NCBI GenBank assembly: GCA_030437565.1
Contig: CP129291.1
Coordinates: forward strand, 3,100,001-3,164,000
Source: Terrilactibacillus sp. S3-3
GTDB taxonomy: Bacteria; Bacillota; Bacilli; Bacillales; Sporolactobacillaceae
Direction: 5' to 3'
DNA: 64,000 nucleotides
In this document: positions 20,360 to 29,633 of the stretch, piece after piece
How the letters are laid out: every line of letters starts with the position of its first letter
How positions within the stretch are numbered: the first letter of the stretch is position 1
Made by a program: the position numbers and the translations under genes
Notes under the pieces: model-generated
The model's input: only the letters and a program-made list of their open reading frames with translations
Database searches by the model: none
Told to the model about the DNA's origin: nothing

Positions 20360-21886
20360 TTGCCGACACTTCATATGCAGGATTACGAGCTTTATTACAA
20401 TTATCACTTTATAGGCAAAAGCAAACCCACGCTGTTTTTCATCCATGATCTAGGTATGGATTCAACCATGTGGGCCCCCCCCTTCTTCCGTATGTCAATC
20501 AAACTTTTAATACCCTTACATACGATTTTTTTGGGCATGGACAAACAACAGACAGTTCAGCGCTTATCTCACTCGAGGCGATCTATCATGAAATCATTAC
20601 GCTGATCGAAAAACTGAATCTGGAAAACGTTCATTTTGTTGGCTGCCGGTTCGGCGCTATTTTCGCTTTTCGGTTCGCGCGGCTTTACCCGGATCTCATA
20701 CAGTCCCTTTCTTTGATGTCGATGCCTTTTTATATACAAAAAGGAAGCTATGACAAAGAATTCCGGACACTGATTCAGCTTTTGCGCCTTGACCGCGATT
20801 TAATGGAACAGAAACTGATCCTGGACAGCGTCTATCCGGTGACCCGTCACAAGTCCGAACTGATCGCGGGTGCATTCAGCCGCGTTTCCTCACAAAATTA
20901 TTTGTTCATGATTAATACTCTGGTAAAAGAGAACCATGACCAAAGCTTTGACTGGATTGACCATCTCAAAAGTTTAAAAGTGCCGATACTACTCATGCAT
21001 GGTGAGTTTGACCCGATCTATCCCGCCCACCTGTCCGTCGTCTTAAGCACGTACGCACCGAATGGCCGGGCGCTGGTAATTCCCTCGGCCTCGTGCTTTA
21101 TCATGCTCGATCAGCCGGACTTAACAGCCGATTTTCTAACCTCTTTTATTTTCAGTGAAAAAATCCCGGTGCCGGTAACATTTGGCCACCGGCAAATCAT
21201 TCACGAATTTAAAGACGTGATCGAAAAAGGCTATCAAAAAACGCCGATTCGCCGGCGTTTTTTAAGAATGTCGATCATGAGCGGCGATACGCTGGTTTAC
21301 TGGAACGGCGAGCCTATCGCCGGCAAATGGAACCAGAGAAACGCCAAGGAGCTGCTTTTTTTCATGATCCTCAACCACGGTGGGTCAAGGGGGACGAACT
21401 GATTGATACGTTCATGCCCGAGCTGCCGATCAATCAGGCCAAAAACCATCTGCGTGTTCAACTGAGTCATTTAAATAAAAAATTTTTCACCATCAACCCG
21501 ACATCGGCGCCCACGGCGTCCTCATGCTCGGCCGGGACACCATCGCCTTAAACGCCGACATCGAATGTGATCTCATTGACTACATCAATGACATGGAAAA
21601 ACTGCTTTGGGAAAACGAACCGCTCTCGGATCAGGTCCAGCAATTCATCCACATGCTGGAAATCTATCATCCTTGCTGCCTCTCAAACTACCATGGTGAA
21701 TGGGTGAGCCTGCTTGTTGAAAGAATCGACAGCAAACTGGCGCAAATCATGGTGATGCTTCTCAAGAAACTGTCTCAGGCCGGCCAGCTGCTCGCTGCCC
21801 ACGAGGTGCTGCAAGCCGGAAGAGTCGTCGAGCCGTACGACGGCTTTTGCGACGAATGGCTGGCCGAACTCAATCGGATCGATTAA
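20360..21886 (+). CDS. Alpha/beta-hydrolase fused to SARP/BTAD-type activator, copy 2 (frameshifted)
   Basis: About 508 residues, TTG start at 20360 behind AGAAGGAAA, aligned with the other two copies. Hydrolase half: FFIHDLGMDSTMW, elbow VGCRFGA where Arg replaces the nucleophile, acid HGEFDP kept, His position PSASCF with Cys instead of His; two of three catalytic residues are gone. Linker GDTLVYWNGEPIAGKWNQR leads to the winged helix (AKELLFFMI, FMPELPINQAKNHLRVQLSH) and a BTAD-like helical end EPYDGFCDEWLAEL. Frame breaks near 20475 (C-run) and 21385-21520. Most likely a regulator whose hydrolase domain binds a ligand without turning it over. Confidence 0.8.
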
Positions 21887-22349
21887 GCGGCGGCGGGGCA
21901 TTGGGGACCGGCCGATTGGGGGGCTGGGGCTGTGGTTGCGGGCAGCCGGGTAAAGTCGGGTGGGGAACGCAGCTGGGGCCGGTTTGAAGCACAGGCGGAT
22001 TCGGATTGAAGCTAGGCTCGGGTTGTAGGCACCGGGCGTGCTTTCGGGCTAGGGTTCAGTGTAGAGAGTCAGTGCTGGTTCTGAGCATGGGGGCCGGGTG
22101 AAGCCGGGTGAGGAACGCAGCTGGGGCCGGTTTGAAGCACTAGTGGACGCGGTTGGGGAATAGGACTTTCTTCGGCGGCTAGACGCTTAGTTAAGATTCG
22201 GTGCCGGTTCTTCTAGTGTTGGAGGCCGAATCGGGGCTTGGGGCCGTGGCTTGTGAGGCTTAAGCCAGGCGAGGCCTGAGACTTGGACCTAAATGGGCAC
22301 TTAACTCGAGGCGATTCATGAATCAAATTAGGTGGGGCGCTCAGGATCC
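21887..22349. other. G+C-rich spacer with an internal direct repeat
   Basis: No gene seen. A sequence of about 45 bp (CCGGGT...GGAACGCAGCTGGGGCC ...TTTGAAGCAC) occurs at about 21946-21991 and again at 22094-22140 with few differences. Composition resembles the spacers after SARP copy 1 and between the kinase and nucleotidyltransferase. Confidence 0.5.
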
Positions 22350-22385
22350 AAAATGATGCGTTCACCGCTCAAATGATGCGTTGCT
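22350..22385. repeat. Two units of the GAACGCATCATTT-type repeat
   Basis: AAAATGATGCGTTCACCGCTC followed by AAATGATGCGTTG, matching the mini-array at 13565-13625 in orientation and variable part. Confidence 0.8.
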
Positions 22386-22489
22386 AGCTAAAAAAAATGT
22401 CATGTCATAGTTATATTAATTTGTTTGAACAGACATAAGATACCTTGCGGACACAAAAAAGAGGCTCTATTGTAAGCCCCTCTAGAAGA

Positions 22490-22876
22490 TTATCTTGATG
22501 TATGAACCCGCATCGTTTTCATATCAATAACAAGTTTTGCAGCACTGATAAAGTCAAATCCCAATATACCGTCAATCCTCATCCCGTAATCCATATTTCC
22601 AATTTCAACCTGGAAATCCACTAGGCTGATGTCTCCAAATTGTATCACATCAAAGCTTTTTACATAAACGTATTCTGCACCGCCGACACCTCTAATTGTA
22701 TCGACAATGTCATTTTCTTCAGGAGCAACCCCTATTTTTTTTTCTACCACGTTCGCATTAAAAATTGTTCCAGCAGATCCTGTGTCCAATAACACGTTAT
22801 CTAATAATAACTTATTTCCACGAAACGTTACTTCAAGTTCCACAAAAGGAAGTCCATACTGAATATGGATTTTCAT
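22490..22876 (-). CDS. Retropepsin-like (clan AA) aspartic protease
   Basis: Complete 128-residue single-domain protease. The catalytic motif is LLDTGSAGTIF (D-T-G), with the flap region IRGVGGAEYVYV and the conserved ILGFDFI near the end, as in retroviral-type pepsins acting as dimers. No signal peptide, so cytoplasmic. The start ATG overlaps the stop of the upstream gene by four bases (ATGA), indicating translational coupling. Substrate unknown; many Firmicutes carry such pairs without assigned role. Confidence 0.85.
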   Translation of the reverse strand: MKIHIQYGLPFVELEVTFRGNKLLLDNVLLDTGSAGTIFNANVVEKKIGVAPEENDIVDTIRGVGGAEYVYVKSFDVIQFGDISLVDFQVEIGNMDYGMRIDGILGFDFISAAKLVIDMKTMRVHTSR

Positions 22877-23139
22877 CTTGGGCCTCGAATCCCCATATAT
22901 CTTTCACGAGCCACTAAAATTCTCGCGAGATGTATGAAAAAAAAAAAAACAATATTCACGTTGTGGTTGATCTTTTCGTAATTTTTTTCATAACAATCCA
23001 TTGCTTCTAAAGAATTTTCAAATCTATCGACAACTACAACCTCTTCAATATATCTATGCCCGTCGTCTGAGTGCGCTTTTATTACCTCTAAAACAACCCA
23101 TTCATTTGGAAATCGTTTTTGTACTTCTTGCCAACGCAT
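22873..23139 (-). CDS. Small protein coupled to the retropepsin
   Basis: Eighty-eight residues, MRWQEVQKRFPNEWVVLEVI at the start, an EEVVVVDRFENSLEAM centre and a RERYMGIRGPR end. I recall similar small proteins next to clan AA proteases in Firmicutes and Cyanobacteria, so the two probably act together. An A12 run encodes FFFF near residue 66 and may be too long. Divergent from hydrolase-SARP copy 3. Confidence 0.75.
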   Translation of the reverse strand: MRWQEVQKRFPNEWVVLEVIKAHSDDGHRYIEEVVVVDRFENSLEAMDCYEKNYEKINHNVNIVFFFFIHLARILVARERYMGIRGPR

Positions 23140-23498
23140 CTCATCCCTCCGTTCAAGTATATTTGTCGTTATTATAACACAGGAGGTTGACTGACTTTTT
23201 CGATTAGTAAAGATTCTTGGAGTCTTCTGCTGAATTACGATAAAATATAATCTAACCTTATATTTTCAGAATAAGCCCGGCAGAACTTTCAAAACAGGAG
23301 GGCCGCGTCCAGCAGACTTCATATGATTTCAGTCACCCCTATAAGGATTTCTGTTTTCAAACCTTGTCATTAGGCCGAAAAAAGCTCGGATAACTCCGAT
23401 GAGCCCTCAAGAGAGAATACACTGGGCCGCTCTTAAAAATCTGGCTTTCATTATTAAAGTTTTTAGAAGACTATCTTTAATGAAAGAGGGAAAAAACT
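23140..23498. promoter_or_regulatory. Divergent intergenic region before hydrolase-SARP copy 3
   Basis: Must hold promoters for both directions. A small stem, GCTCGGA with TCCGATGAGC, lies near 23382-23402. No further site can be assigned with confidence. Confidence 0.3.
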
Positions 23499-25024
23499 TT
23501 GCCGAAACTGCAAATCGACGATTATGAGCTCCATTATTACTATCATTTTGTTAGAAGAGATCGGCCGACATTGGTTTTCATCCATGATTTGAGCTGGGAT
23601 TCGACAACGTGGTGCAAGCTTCTTCCTCAGTTAGATCCGACATTTAATCTCTTAACCTATGATTTTTTTGGTCATGGGGACTCGTCGGTAAGCGCTGCGC
23701 TGATTTCAGTAGAAAAATTATTTCGTGAGGTTATGGAACTGATTCATGTGCTCGATTTGAAAAATCTTCATTTTGTCGGCAGCGGTATGGGCGGCGTGAT
23801 TTCCTTCTTTATTGCAAGGCAGCATCCTGAACTTCTGCATTCTCTTATTTTGATGTCCATGCCTTTTTATGTTCCTAGGGACGCTTATGAACAGGAAATA
23901 GCTATTGTCCTCCAGTTATTTGAACTCGACCGGGAGCTTTTAGCCAAAAAAATGGTCATAGAAAATGTCTACCCGATCACACCCGAAAAGGAAGCGATTT
24001 TGACAAAAGCGCTCAAGCAAGTGTCCTTCAAAAATTTTAAACACATTGTCATTTTTTTTTTACTTAACATAAATTACCCGGACAGTCCCAGTGTCATCAG
24101 CGAGTTGAAGCATATAGAGGTTCCAACGATGATTTTGCATGGTGAGTTCGATCCGTTGTTTCCTGCCGATTTATCGGTTGTTTGTGCGACACAGATCCCA
24201 AATGGCCGGGGATTCGTGATTCCTCAGGCATCGCACCTCATCGAGCTTGATCAGCCTGAACTCGTTGCCGGTTATATCAACCAGTTTATCCGCAGCGACA
24301 AGCTCCCTGTTCCTGTCTCGGCGGTCCATCGGCAAATGATTAATAAACTAAAATACATCATTGATGCCGGCTATCAAGATATTCTGGCAAACCGCAGTTT
24401 AAAAAAAATGACCGTGATGAAAGGTGAATTGGAAATCATGTGGGGCGGCGAGCCCATTGAGGGAAAATGGAACCAGCGCTTTGCCAAAGAATTTTTTTTA
24501 TTTATTATTTTGAAGCGCAATGCCGTGAAACGAGATGAGCTGATCGCGGCGTTTATGCCGGAACTGCCCGTTTCACAGGCTAGAAACTATTTACGTGTAC
24601 AACTGAATCATCTGAACCGGATTTTTGGCGACCATGACGATCCGATGCTGCAAAATGTCATGATGATCGGGCGCGATGCCGTCGTTTTGAACGCGGATGT
24701 ACAGTGCGATATTGTTGATTACTTGGATAATTTAGATCGGCTCTTAGATGGGCAGGCGTCATTAACCGAACAAGCCCAGCAATTCGTTCAAATGCTGAAA
24801 AGCTACAATCCCTCCTCACTTGCTTCTTTCCGCGGCGAATGGATCAGCACATTGTTCGAAAAAATTGAAAGCAAACTTTCTGAGGCAATGATGAAGCTGC
24901 TGAAAAGTTGAGCGAAGCGGGGCTCGTTTTAGAGGCAAACGATATTCTCCACATTGGAAAAAGCATCGAGCCTTATGACGGATTTTTGTGATGAATGGCT
25001 CGCCGAACTTCATTCAGCCCATTG
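23499..25024 (+). CDS. Alpha/beta-hydrolase fused to SARP/BTAD-type activator, copy 3
   Basis: Best preserved copy: 470 residues in one frame, then a break near 24903 and a second near 24985, true end at TGA 25022-25024. TTG start with AGAGGG upstream. Hydrolase half: VFIHDLSWDSTTW; elbow VGSGMGG has Gly at the nucleophile position; acid HGEFDP; His kept in PQASHLIELD. Winged helix: GKWNQRFAKEFFLFIILKR, KRDELIAAFMPELPVSQARN, YLRVQLNHLNRIF. Residues 400-508 are helical, BTAD-like. Pairs of helical repeats in BTAD normally mediate dimer/ligand contacts in SARPs. Loss of the Ser nucleophile argues for binding, not catalysis. Confidence 0.85.
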
Positions 25025-25265
25025 AACAGTTTGGATCCGGTGGGCCGGGGCCGGCGAATTTAAGCTCCCCGTGGCCCAGCCGCCCGTGGCCCATTTAGAT
25101 AAAAATTTTTGGGGAGGAGCGTGCCTCCGAACCCGGGTCTTGCCCGGTCAAAACAAAGCGTCCAAAGATAGGCTGCACATTGGCATTTTACATGACTCAT
25201 TTTCGGGTGCGGCTCGGACCGGTCGTCAACCTCACCCCGGATGCCCTTGGCACCGCGCCCCGGAA

Positions 25266-25345
25266 TAAGTTGTAAAAAACGCCCGCGTTCTCGTTAATAA
25301 AAAGCAAAAAGTTGTAAATAAACCGATGAAAGTTGTTTAAATGAG
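25266..25345. repeat. Single degenerate family A unit
   Basis: GTTGTAAAAAACGC, TCGTTAATAAAAAGC, GTTGTAAATAAACCGATGAAA and GTTGTTTAAA in series, then GGCGCCCAGCACC, matching the subunit order of family A. Confidence 0.75.
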
Positions 25346-25533
25346 GCGCCCAGCACCGCCGTCGATTTCGAGGTTAACTTTGCGGGCGGAATGAACTCAG
25401 TAAACCGATCAACCCGCAAAATCCTGCTTGACACCGGGATTTTCGATCGCCGGTTCGAAGGGAACCCCGACCTCCATTTGGAGCAGCCGCATATGCCCTT
25501 TTCCGGCCGCTCCGTCATCCCTTCCACTGATTA

Positions 25534-25568
25534 GCCCCTGCCCGGTGCGGCGGCACCTCGGCAGGGGC
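25534..25568 (-). terminator. Hairpin after the C39-like peptidase gene
   Basis: GCCCCTGCC pairs with GGCAGGGGC around an 18-nt loop, just past the gene's stop on the minus strand. No T-run, so only a candidate terminator. Confidence 0.45.
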
Positions 25569-25574
25569 AGTAGG

Positions 25575-26666
25575 TCAATTGTATGAAATCGCTTGTTTGC
25601 CGAATTGGTTGAATCCGGCGATGAAGTCTTTCCTGTTTATTTTTCGATTTTTGATACCAGCGAGCGGGTCATTGATGTAGACATATCGATTTGAGCAGCC
25701 GGTAATCAGGACTGCATGCTCATGATAGGTGATGCGGACGGAGCCGTTTTTCGTACGCCACGTCTTCCAGTCCCGTTCAGGCAAATGCCGATAGCGGCTC
25801 GTCACGATCACCCAAACCGGTCGTTTCTTTTTAATTTGTGCCTGAACCTTGCCAAACCCTTTTCCGCTGAGGTCGACGACGATTCGGCCGCCAAGATAAC
25901 GGCGGGCAAGCGCCGCGACGGGCTCATGAAAAACGCCGAAACCAGGTTTAGAGAATGTGTACATATTGCCGACGAAGCCGTCATGGGGATCACCGTAATA
26001 ACCATTGCTTCGAAAAGGCACTTTTTTGATCTGTCTTGCCAGCGTCATTTTGCTGACATTGCGGCCGGCATATTTCAGCATCATCGCCAGGCTCGTGACT
26101 TCGCAGCCGCGGGGCAGCTGAGGTTTTTGGGTGATCAGCGGAACATTTAAGGGTTCGGCTGCCCCACTCGCCGGCAAGTATTCGGAGACGATCGCCGAAG
26201 AAATCCAAACGGTTTTATTCTTATTGTAAGTGACATGGTACCATACTTTTCCGGAAACCATGACTTTTTCAAAAGCGGTGACAACCGCGCCCCTGCCCGC
26301 TTGGGTGGCACTTGGTATTTCAGCGCCAAGGTCTGCAGAAATCCGAAACTGCCTATTATAAGGCAAAGTGGCCGCCGTCTTTTTAAAAAAGGCCTTGTAC
26401 GGTTTTACCGGATCAGCAGCCGGTCCGGCATTTTTTGCTTCGGATCGGCCGGCGATCGGCGGCGGCTTATCTGCCGGTCTACCCACCGCTTTTTTATAAG
26501 CGACATGTTGTTCAAAATCAAATTGCCAGGCCGTCTGAACATTTTTCTTTACATGATGCGTACTTTTTGTTTCAGCTTGCACCGGCGGGCTGATTGGCAG
26601 GACAAACAGCCAAACGACGGCGCAGCAAAAAGCGGCCAATCCTTTAACTAAGTTCATTTTGTCCAT
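25575..26666 (-). CDS. Secreted C39-like cysteine peptidase with SH3-like domain
   Basis: About 363 residues. A signal peptide follows MNLVKG (AAFCCAVVWLFVLPISP, then VQAE cleavage-like). An SH3-like/GW-type region (residues about 120-175: KVMVSGKVWYHVTYNKNKTV) precedes a C39-like domain with Cys in PQLPRGCEVTSLAMML, His in YHEHAVLITG and the Asn/Asp in YINDPLAG, resembling B. subtilis YvpB. Predicted extracellular or wall-associated; no substrate known. Start is uncertain: ATG 26666 or 26657 would both fit; the ATG at 26705 lacks a ribosome binding site. Confidence 0.8.
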   Translation of the reverse strand: MDKMNLVKGLAAFCCAVVWLFVLPISPPVQAETKSTHHVKKNVQTAWQFDFEQHVAYKKAVGRPADKPPPIAGRSEAKNAGPAADPVKPYKAFFKKTAATLPYNRQFRISADLGAEIPSATQAGRGAVVTAFEKVMVSGKVWYHVTYNKNKTVWISSAIVSEYLPASGAAEPLNVPLITQKPQLPRGCEVTSLAMMLKYAGRNVSKMTLARQIKKVPFRSNGYYGDPHDGFVGNMYTFSKPGFGVFHEPVAALARRYLGGRIVVDLSGKGFGKVQAQIKKKRPVWVIVTSRYRHLPERDWKTWRTKNGSVRITYHEHAVLITGCSNRYVYINDPLAGIKNRKINRKDFIAGFNQFGKQAISYN

Positions 26667-26820
26667 CCCAACCGTTAAAATATCTCTTTCTTTTTTAACA
26701 TACACTTTGCGGGAATGAACTATGCTCTTGATGAGAAGCTGGAAACATTTTTACTTATAGGTTTAATCTGACCCAAAAAACGGGTATAAGACCGGTAAAC
26801 CCCGACCTCCTCTATAGTAA

Positions 26821-26866
26821 GCCTAACGATATGTGGTGATATCGTTAGGCATTTTTTTTTTTTTTA
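26821..26866 (+). terminator. Terminator-like hairpin with T16 tract
   Basis: GCCTAACGATAT (26821-26832) pairs perfectly with ATATCGTTAGGC (26839-26850), followed on the plus strand by A then a long T-run. Neighbouring genes run on the minus strand, where it lies just after the wecB stop; it may act on both strands. Confidence 0.7.
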
Positions 26867-28011
26867 TTAATACGTAAACGGTGCCGGCCGATCGCGGCGC
26901 GCGCCAAGTGTGTATACAGCAGTGCTTCAGCAATGCGGTTTGAAGCCCGGCCGTCCCCATAAGGATTGCTGGCCTCGGACATTTCGGCATAAAGAGAGGC
27001 ATCCGTCAGCAGATCATCGGCCAGCTTGTAAATCGTTTCCTCATCGGTGCCGGCCAGTTTGAGTGTTCCGGCTTCAATCCCCTCCGGCCGTTCCGTCGTA
27101 TCGCGAAGCACAAGGACGGGCACGCCGAGCGACGGGGCCTCTTCCTGAACGCCACCGCTGTCCGTCAAAATCAGCGTCGCTTTTGATGCAAAATTATGGA
27201 AATCAATCACGCCGAGCGGTTCAATCAGGTGAATGCGCGGATGGCCGCCCAAGATATCGTTGGCGATATCCCTGACGGCAGGATTCAAATGAACCGGATA
27301 AACTACTTGAACATCGGGATGGCTGTCGGCCAGGCGGCGGATCGCCCTGAACATATGGCGCATCGGCTCGCCGATATTTTCGCGCCTGTGGGCCGTGACC
27401 AAAATCAAACGGCTGCCCTCGATTTTTTTTAAGCACATCATGATGATACCCTTCATGAACCGTCGTTTTCAGCGCATCGATCCCCGTGTTGCCGGTGATA
27501 AAAATGGCCTCTTCCTTCTTTCCTTCACCCAGAAGATTGGCCGCGGCCTGTTTGGTCGGCGCAAAATACAAATCAGCCAGCACATCCGTCAGCTGGCGGT
27601 TCATTTCTTCCGGAAACGGCGAGTATTTGTTCCAGGTCCGAAGCCCCGCCTCAACGTGACCGACAGCGACCCGGTTGTAAAAAGCAGCGAGCGCAGCAAC
27701 AAATGTCGTCGACGTGTCGCCATGAACAAGGGCGATATCCGGCTTGACCTTCGCCATGACATCACTCAGCCCTTCCAGCGCCCTTGTCGTAATGCCAACC
27801 AGCGTCTGCCTGCTTTTCATAATATTAAGATCATAATCGGGCTCGATTTGGAAGACGTCCAGCACTTGATCAAGCATTTCGCGGTGCTGTGCCGTGACCG
27901 CCACAATCGGCGCTCCAGTTCTCCATGCTTTTGTAGTTCCAGCACGAGCGGCGCCATTTTGATGGCTTCCGGCCTTGTTCCAAATATCGTCATGACTTTA
28001 ATTTTTCTCAC
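26845..28011 (-). CDS. wecB: UDP-N-acetylglucosamine 2-epimerase, non-hydrolysing (frameshifted)
   Basis: Interconverts UDP-GlcNAc and UDP-ManNAc. Motifs: IFGTRPEAIKMAPLVLEL at the N-terminus, ALVHGDTSTTFVAALAA, VGHVEAGLRT, LVTAHRRENIG and ILTDSGGVQEEAP, all diagnostic of MnaA/WecB. Frame breaks near 27905 and at the T-run 27424-27431; the C-terminal KKKK is encoded by the homopolymer next to the terminator, so the true end may be a few codons earlier. It supplies UDP-ManNAc for the dehydrogenase at 39456 and the WecG/TagA-type transferase at 28705. Confidence 0.93.
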
Positions 28012-28334
28012 GGTATCACCTGCTTTATAGAGTCGTATTCGTGTATAGAAAAAATTTATTTATAAAAGTGCGGCCGGCGCGGGAGGAGCGGACGCCCGCA
28101 CCGATACGGATCAGGATGGATAAAAATTCTTTTCCGGCCGGATTCGGGCAAAAAATTCGATTCCGGCCGGGGCGGCAAAGCGAAGCCGCTCATGGCAATA
28201 GAAAGCCGTTGCTTGAAACATTGATCCCTGCTTAAAACATTGACGGCCACAATTCCCGCCGGTGTCCAGGCACGGTACCCGGCAATTAGTCGATGGCGGC
28301 CACTCAGATCCGCTAAATTATCGATCGAGAGACA

Positions 28335-28522
28335 CACATGTTTAACCTGTAGGATCGAACGCCTAACCTGTAGGATTAAAACGCTAACCTACGGGATCCA
28401 GCGCCTAACCTGTAGGATTGAAACGCTAACCTACGGGATCCAGCGCCTAACCTGTAGGATTGAAACGCTAACCTGTGAGATCAGCGCCTAACCTGCCGGA
28501 TCGAGTCCAAACTGTTGAACTT
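28335..28522. repeat. Family D array: about nine units of 21-22 bp
   Basis: Core CTAACCTGTAGGAT or CTAACCTACGGGATCC alternates with a short variable part (CAGCGC or GAAACG). The two unit types alternate, giving a period of about 43 bp. Lies between wecB and the transferase gene. Confidence 0.9.
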
Positions 28523-28704
28523 TGGGCTTTAACTGCCGGATCCAGGATTCCATATATTGGAAAGTTACAAGTCTAAACCCGCAAATCTTTTTTAAACTGT
28601 ATAGATCTGCAGCTTTGCCTTCGGGCGGACGAAGCCCGTTTCCGCCCGGCGCTGCGGTGAGGTCCAAATCCAGCTTTGTTTACGGATGCGGAACGGCTCG
28701 TCGA

Positions 28705-29448
28705 TCAGCGCTTCCGTTTGACTTTTTCCATTATAATGTAATAAATAAAAGTCGTGTTTCCGATCAAGTAACGCCGCCACATTCTCCGCGGCTCCTGAAT
28801 AAAGCGATAAAACCATTCCAGTCCCGCGCGCTGCATCCATCCCGGCGCCCGTTTCGCCGCGCCGGCAACCACATCGAAGCTGCCGCCGACGCCCATACAA
28901 AAAGGAACGGCGCAGTGATTCATGTTTTCCGCGAGCCATTGTTCCTTCTTCGGGGAACTGAATCCGACAAACAGAATATCCGGTTTGGCCCGCCTTATCT
29001 CTTCTGCAATCTTAACATTTTCTTCCTCTAAAAAATAGCCGTTTCGATAGCCGGCAACAATAAGTTCAGGATACCGTTTTTTTAAAATGCTCAACCACTT
29101 TTGTAACTACTTCTTCTTTTGCACCGAAAAAATAGACACGAAAATGTTTTTCGGCGGCCAGCTCAATTAATTTAAGCATCAGGTCGATGCCGGCCACCCG
29201 CTCTTTCAGCGGCATCCCGAGCCATCTGGCCGCCCAAACGACCGATTGGCCGTCGGCATTGACGAGCCCGCAGTGATTGATGATCTCCGCCAGTTTTTTT
29301 GATCGCGCCGCGCCATCACGACTTTGCTCGCATTTAAAACGACATGCTGTGTCGGAATTTTGCGTTCGATGATCGTTTCAATCCTTTGAAGTGTCTCATC
29401 CATTAGATTGTCAATCAGCATATCCAAAAAACGGAATCTTTTCGTCAT
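28705..29448 (-). CDS. WecG/TagA/CpsF-family glycosyltransferase (frameshifted)
   Basis: GT26 fold transferase of N-acetylmannosamine(uronate) to a lipid-linked acceptor. N-terminal FRFLDMLIDNLMDETL and HVVLNASKVVMARRDQ; after breaks near 29290 and 29090, RYPELIVAGYRNGYF, DILFVGFSSPKKEQWLAENM (core motif), FCMGVGGSFDVVAG, and the PGWMQRAGLEWFYRFIQEP signature with an RRYLIGN end. Start 29448 has GAGGAA about 8 nt upstream. About 245 residues, normal for the family. Functionally consistent with WecB and WecC encoded nearby. Confidence 0.9.
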
Positions 29449-29633
29449 GCTCTTTTCCTCGCTCGTCATACTTATTAGCTTCGACCGGGCATTCAAGTCC
29501 ATCATCTGCTAAAGGCCTCCTCTATTTGTGGCCGGTATCAACCATTGGGCCAATCCGGGGTAAGCAAATTAAAAGATCAAAAATCCAAGTTGCAAACACT
29601 CTATTTCGACGCGCGAACACACCATTTTTGAGC

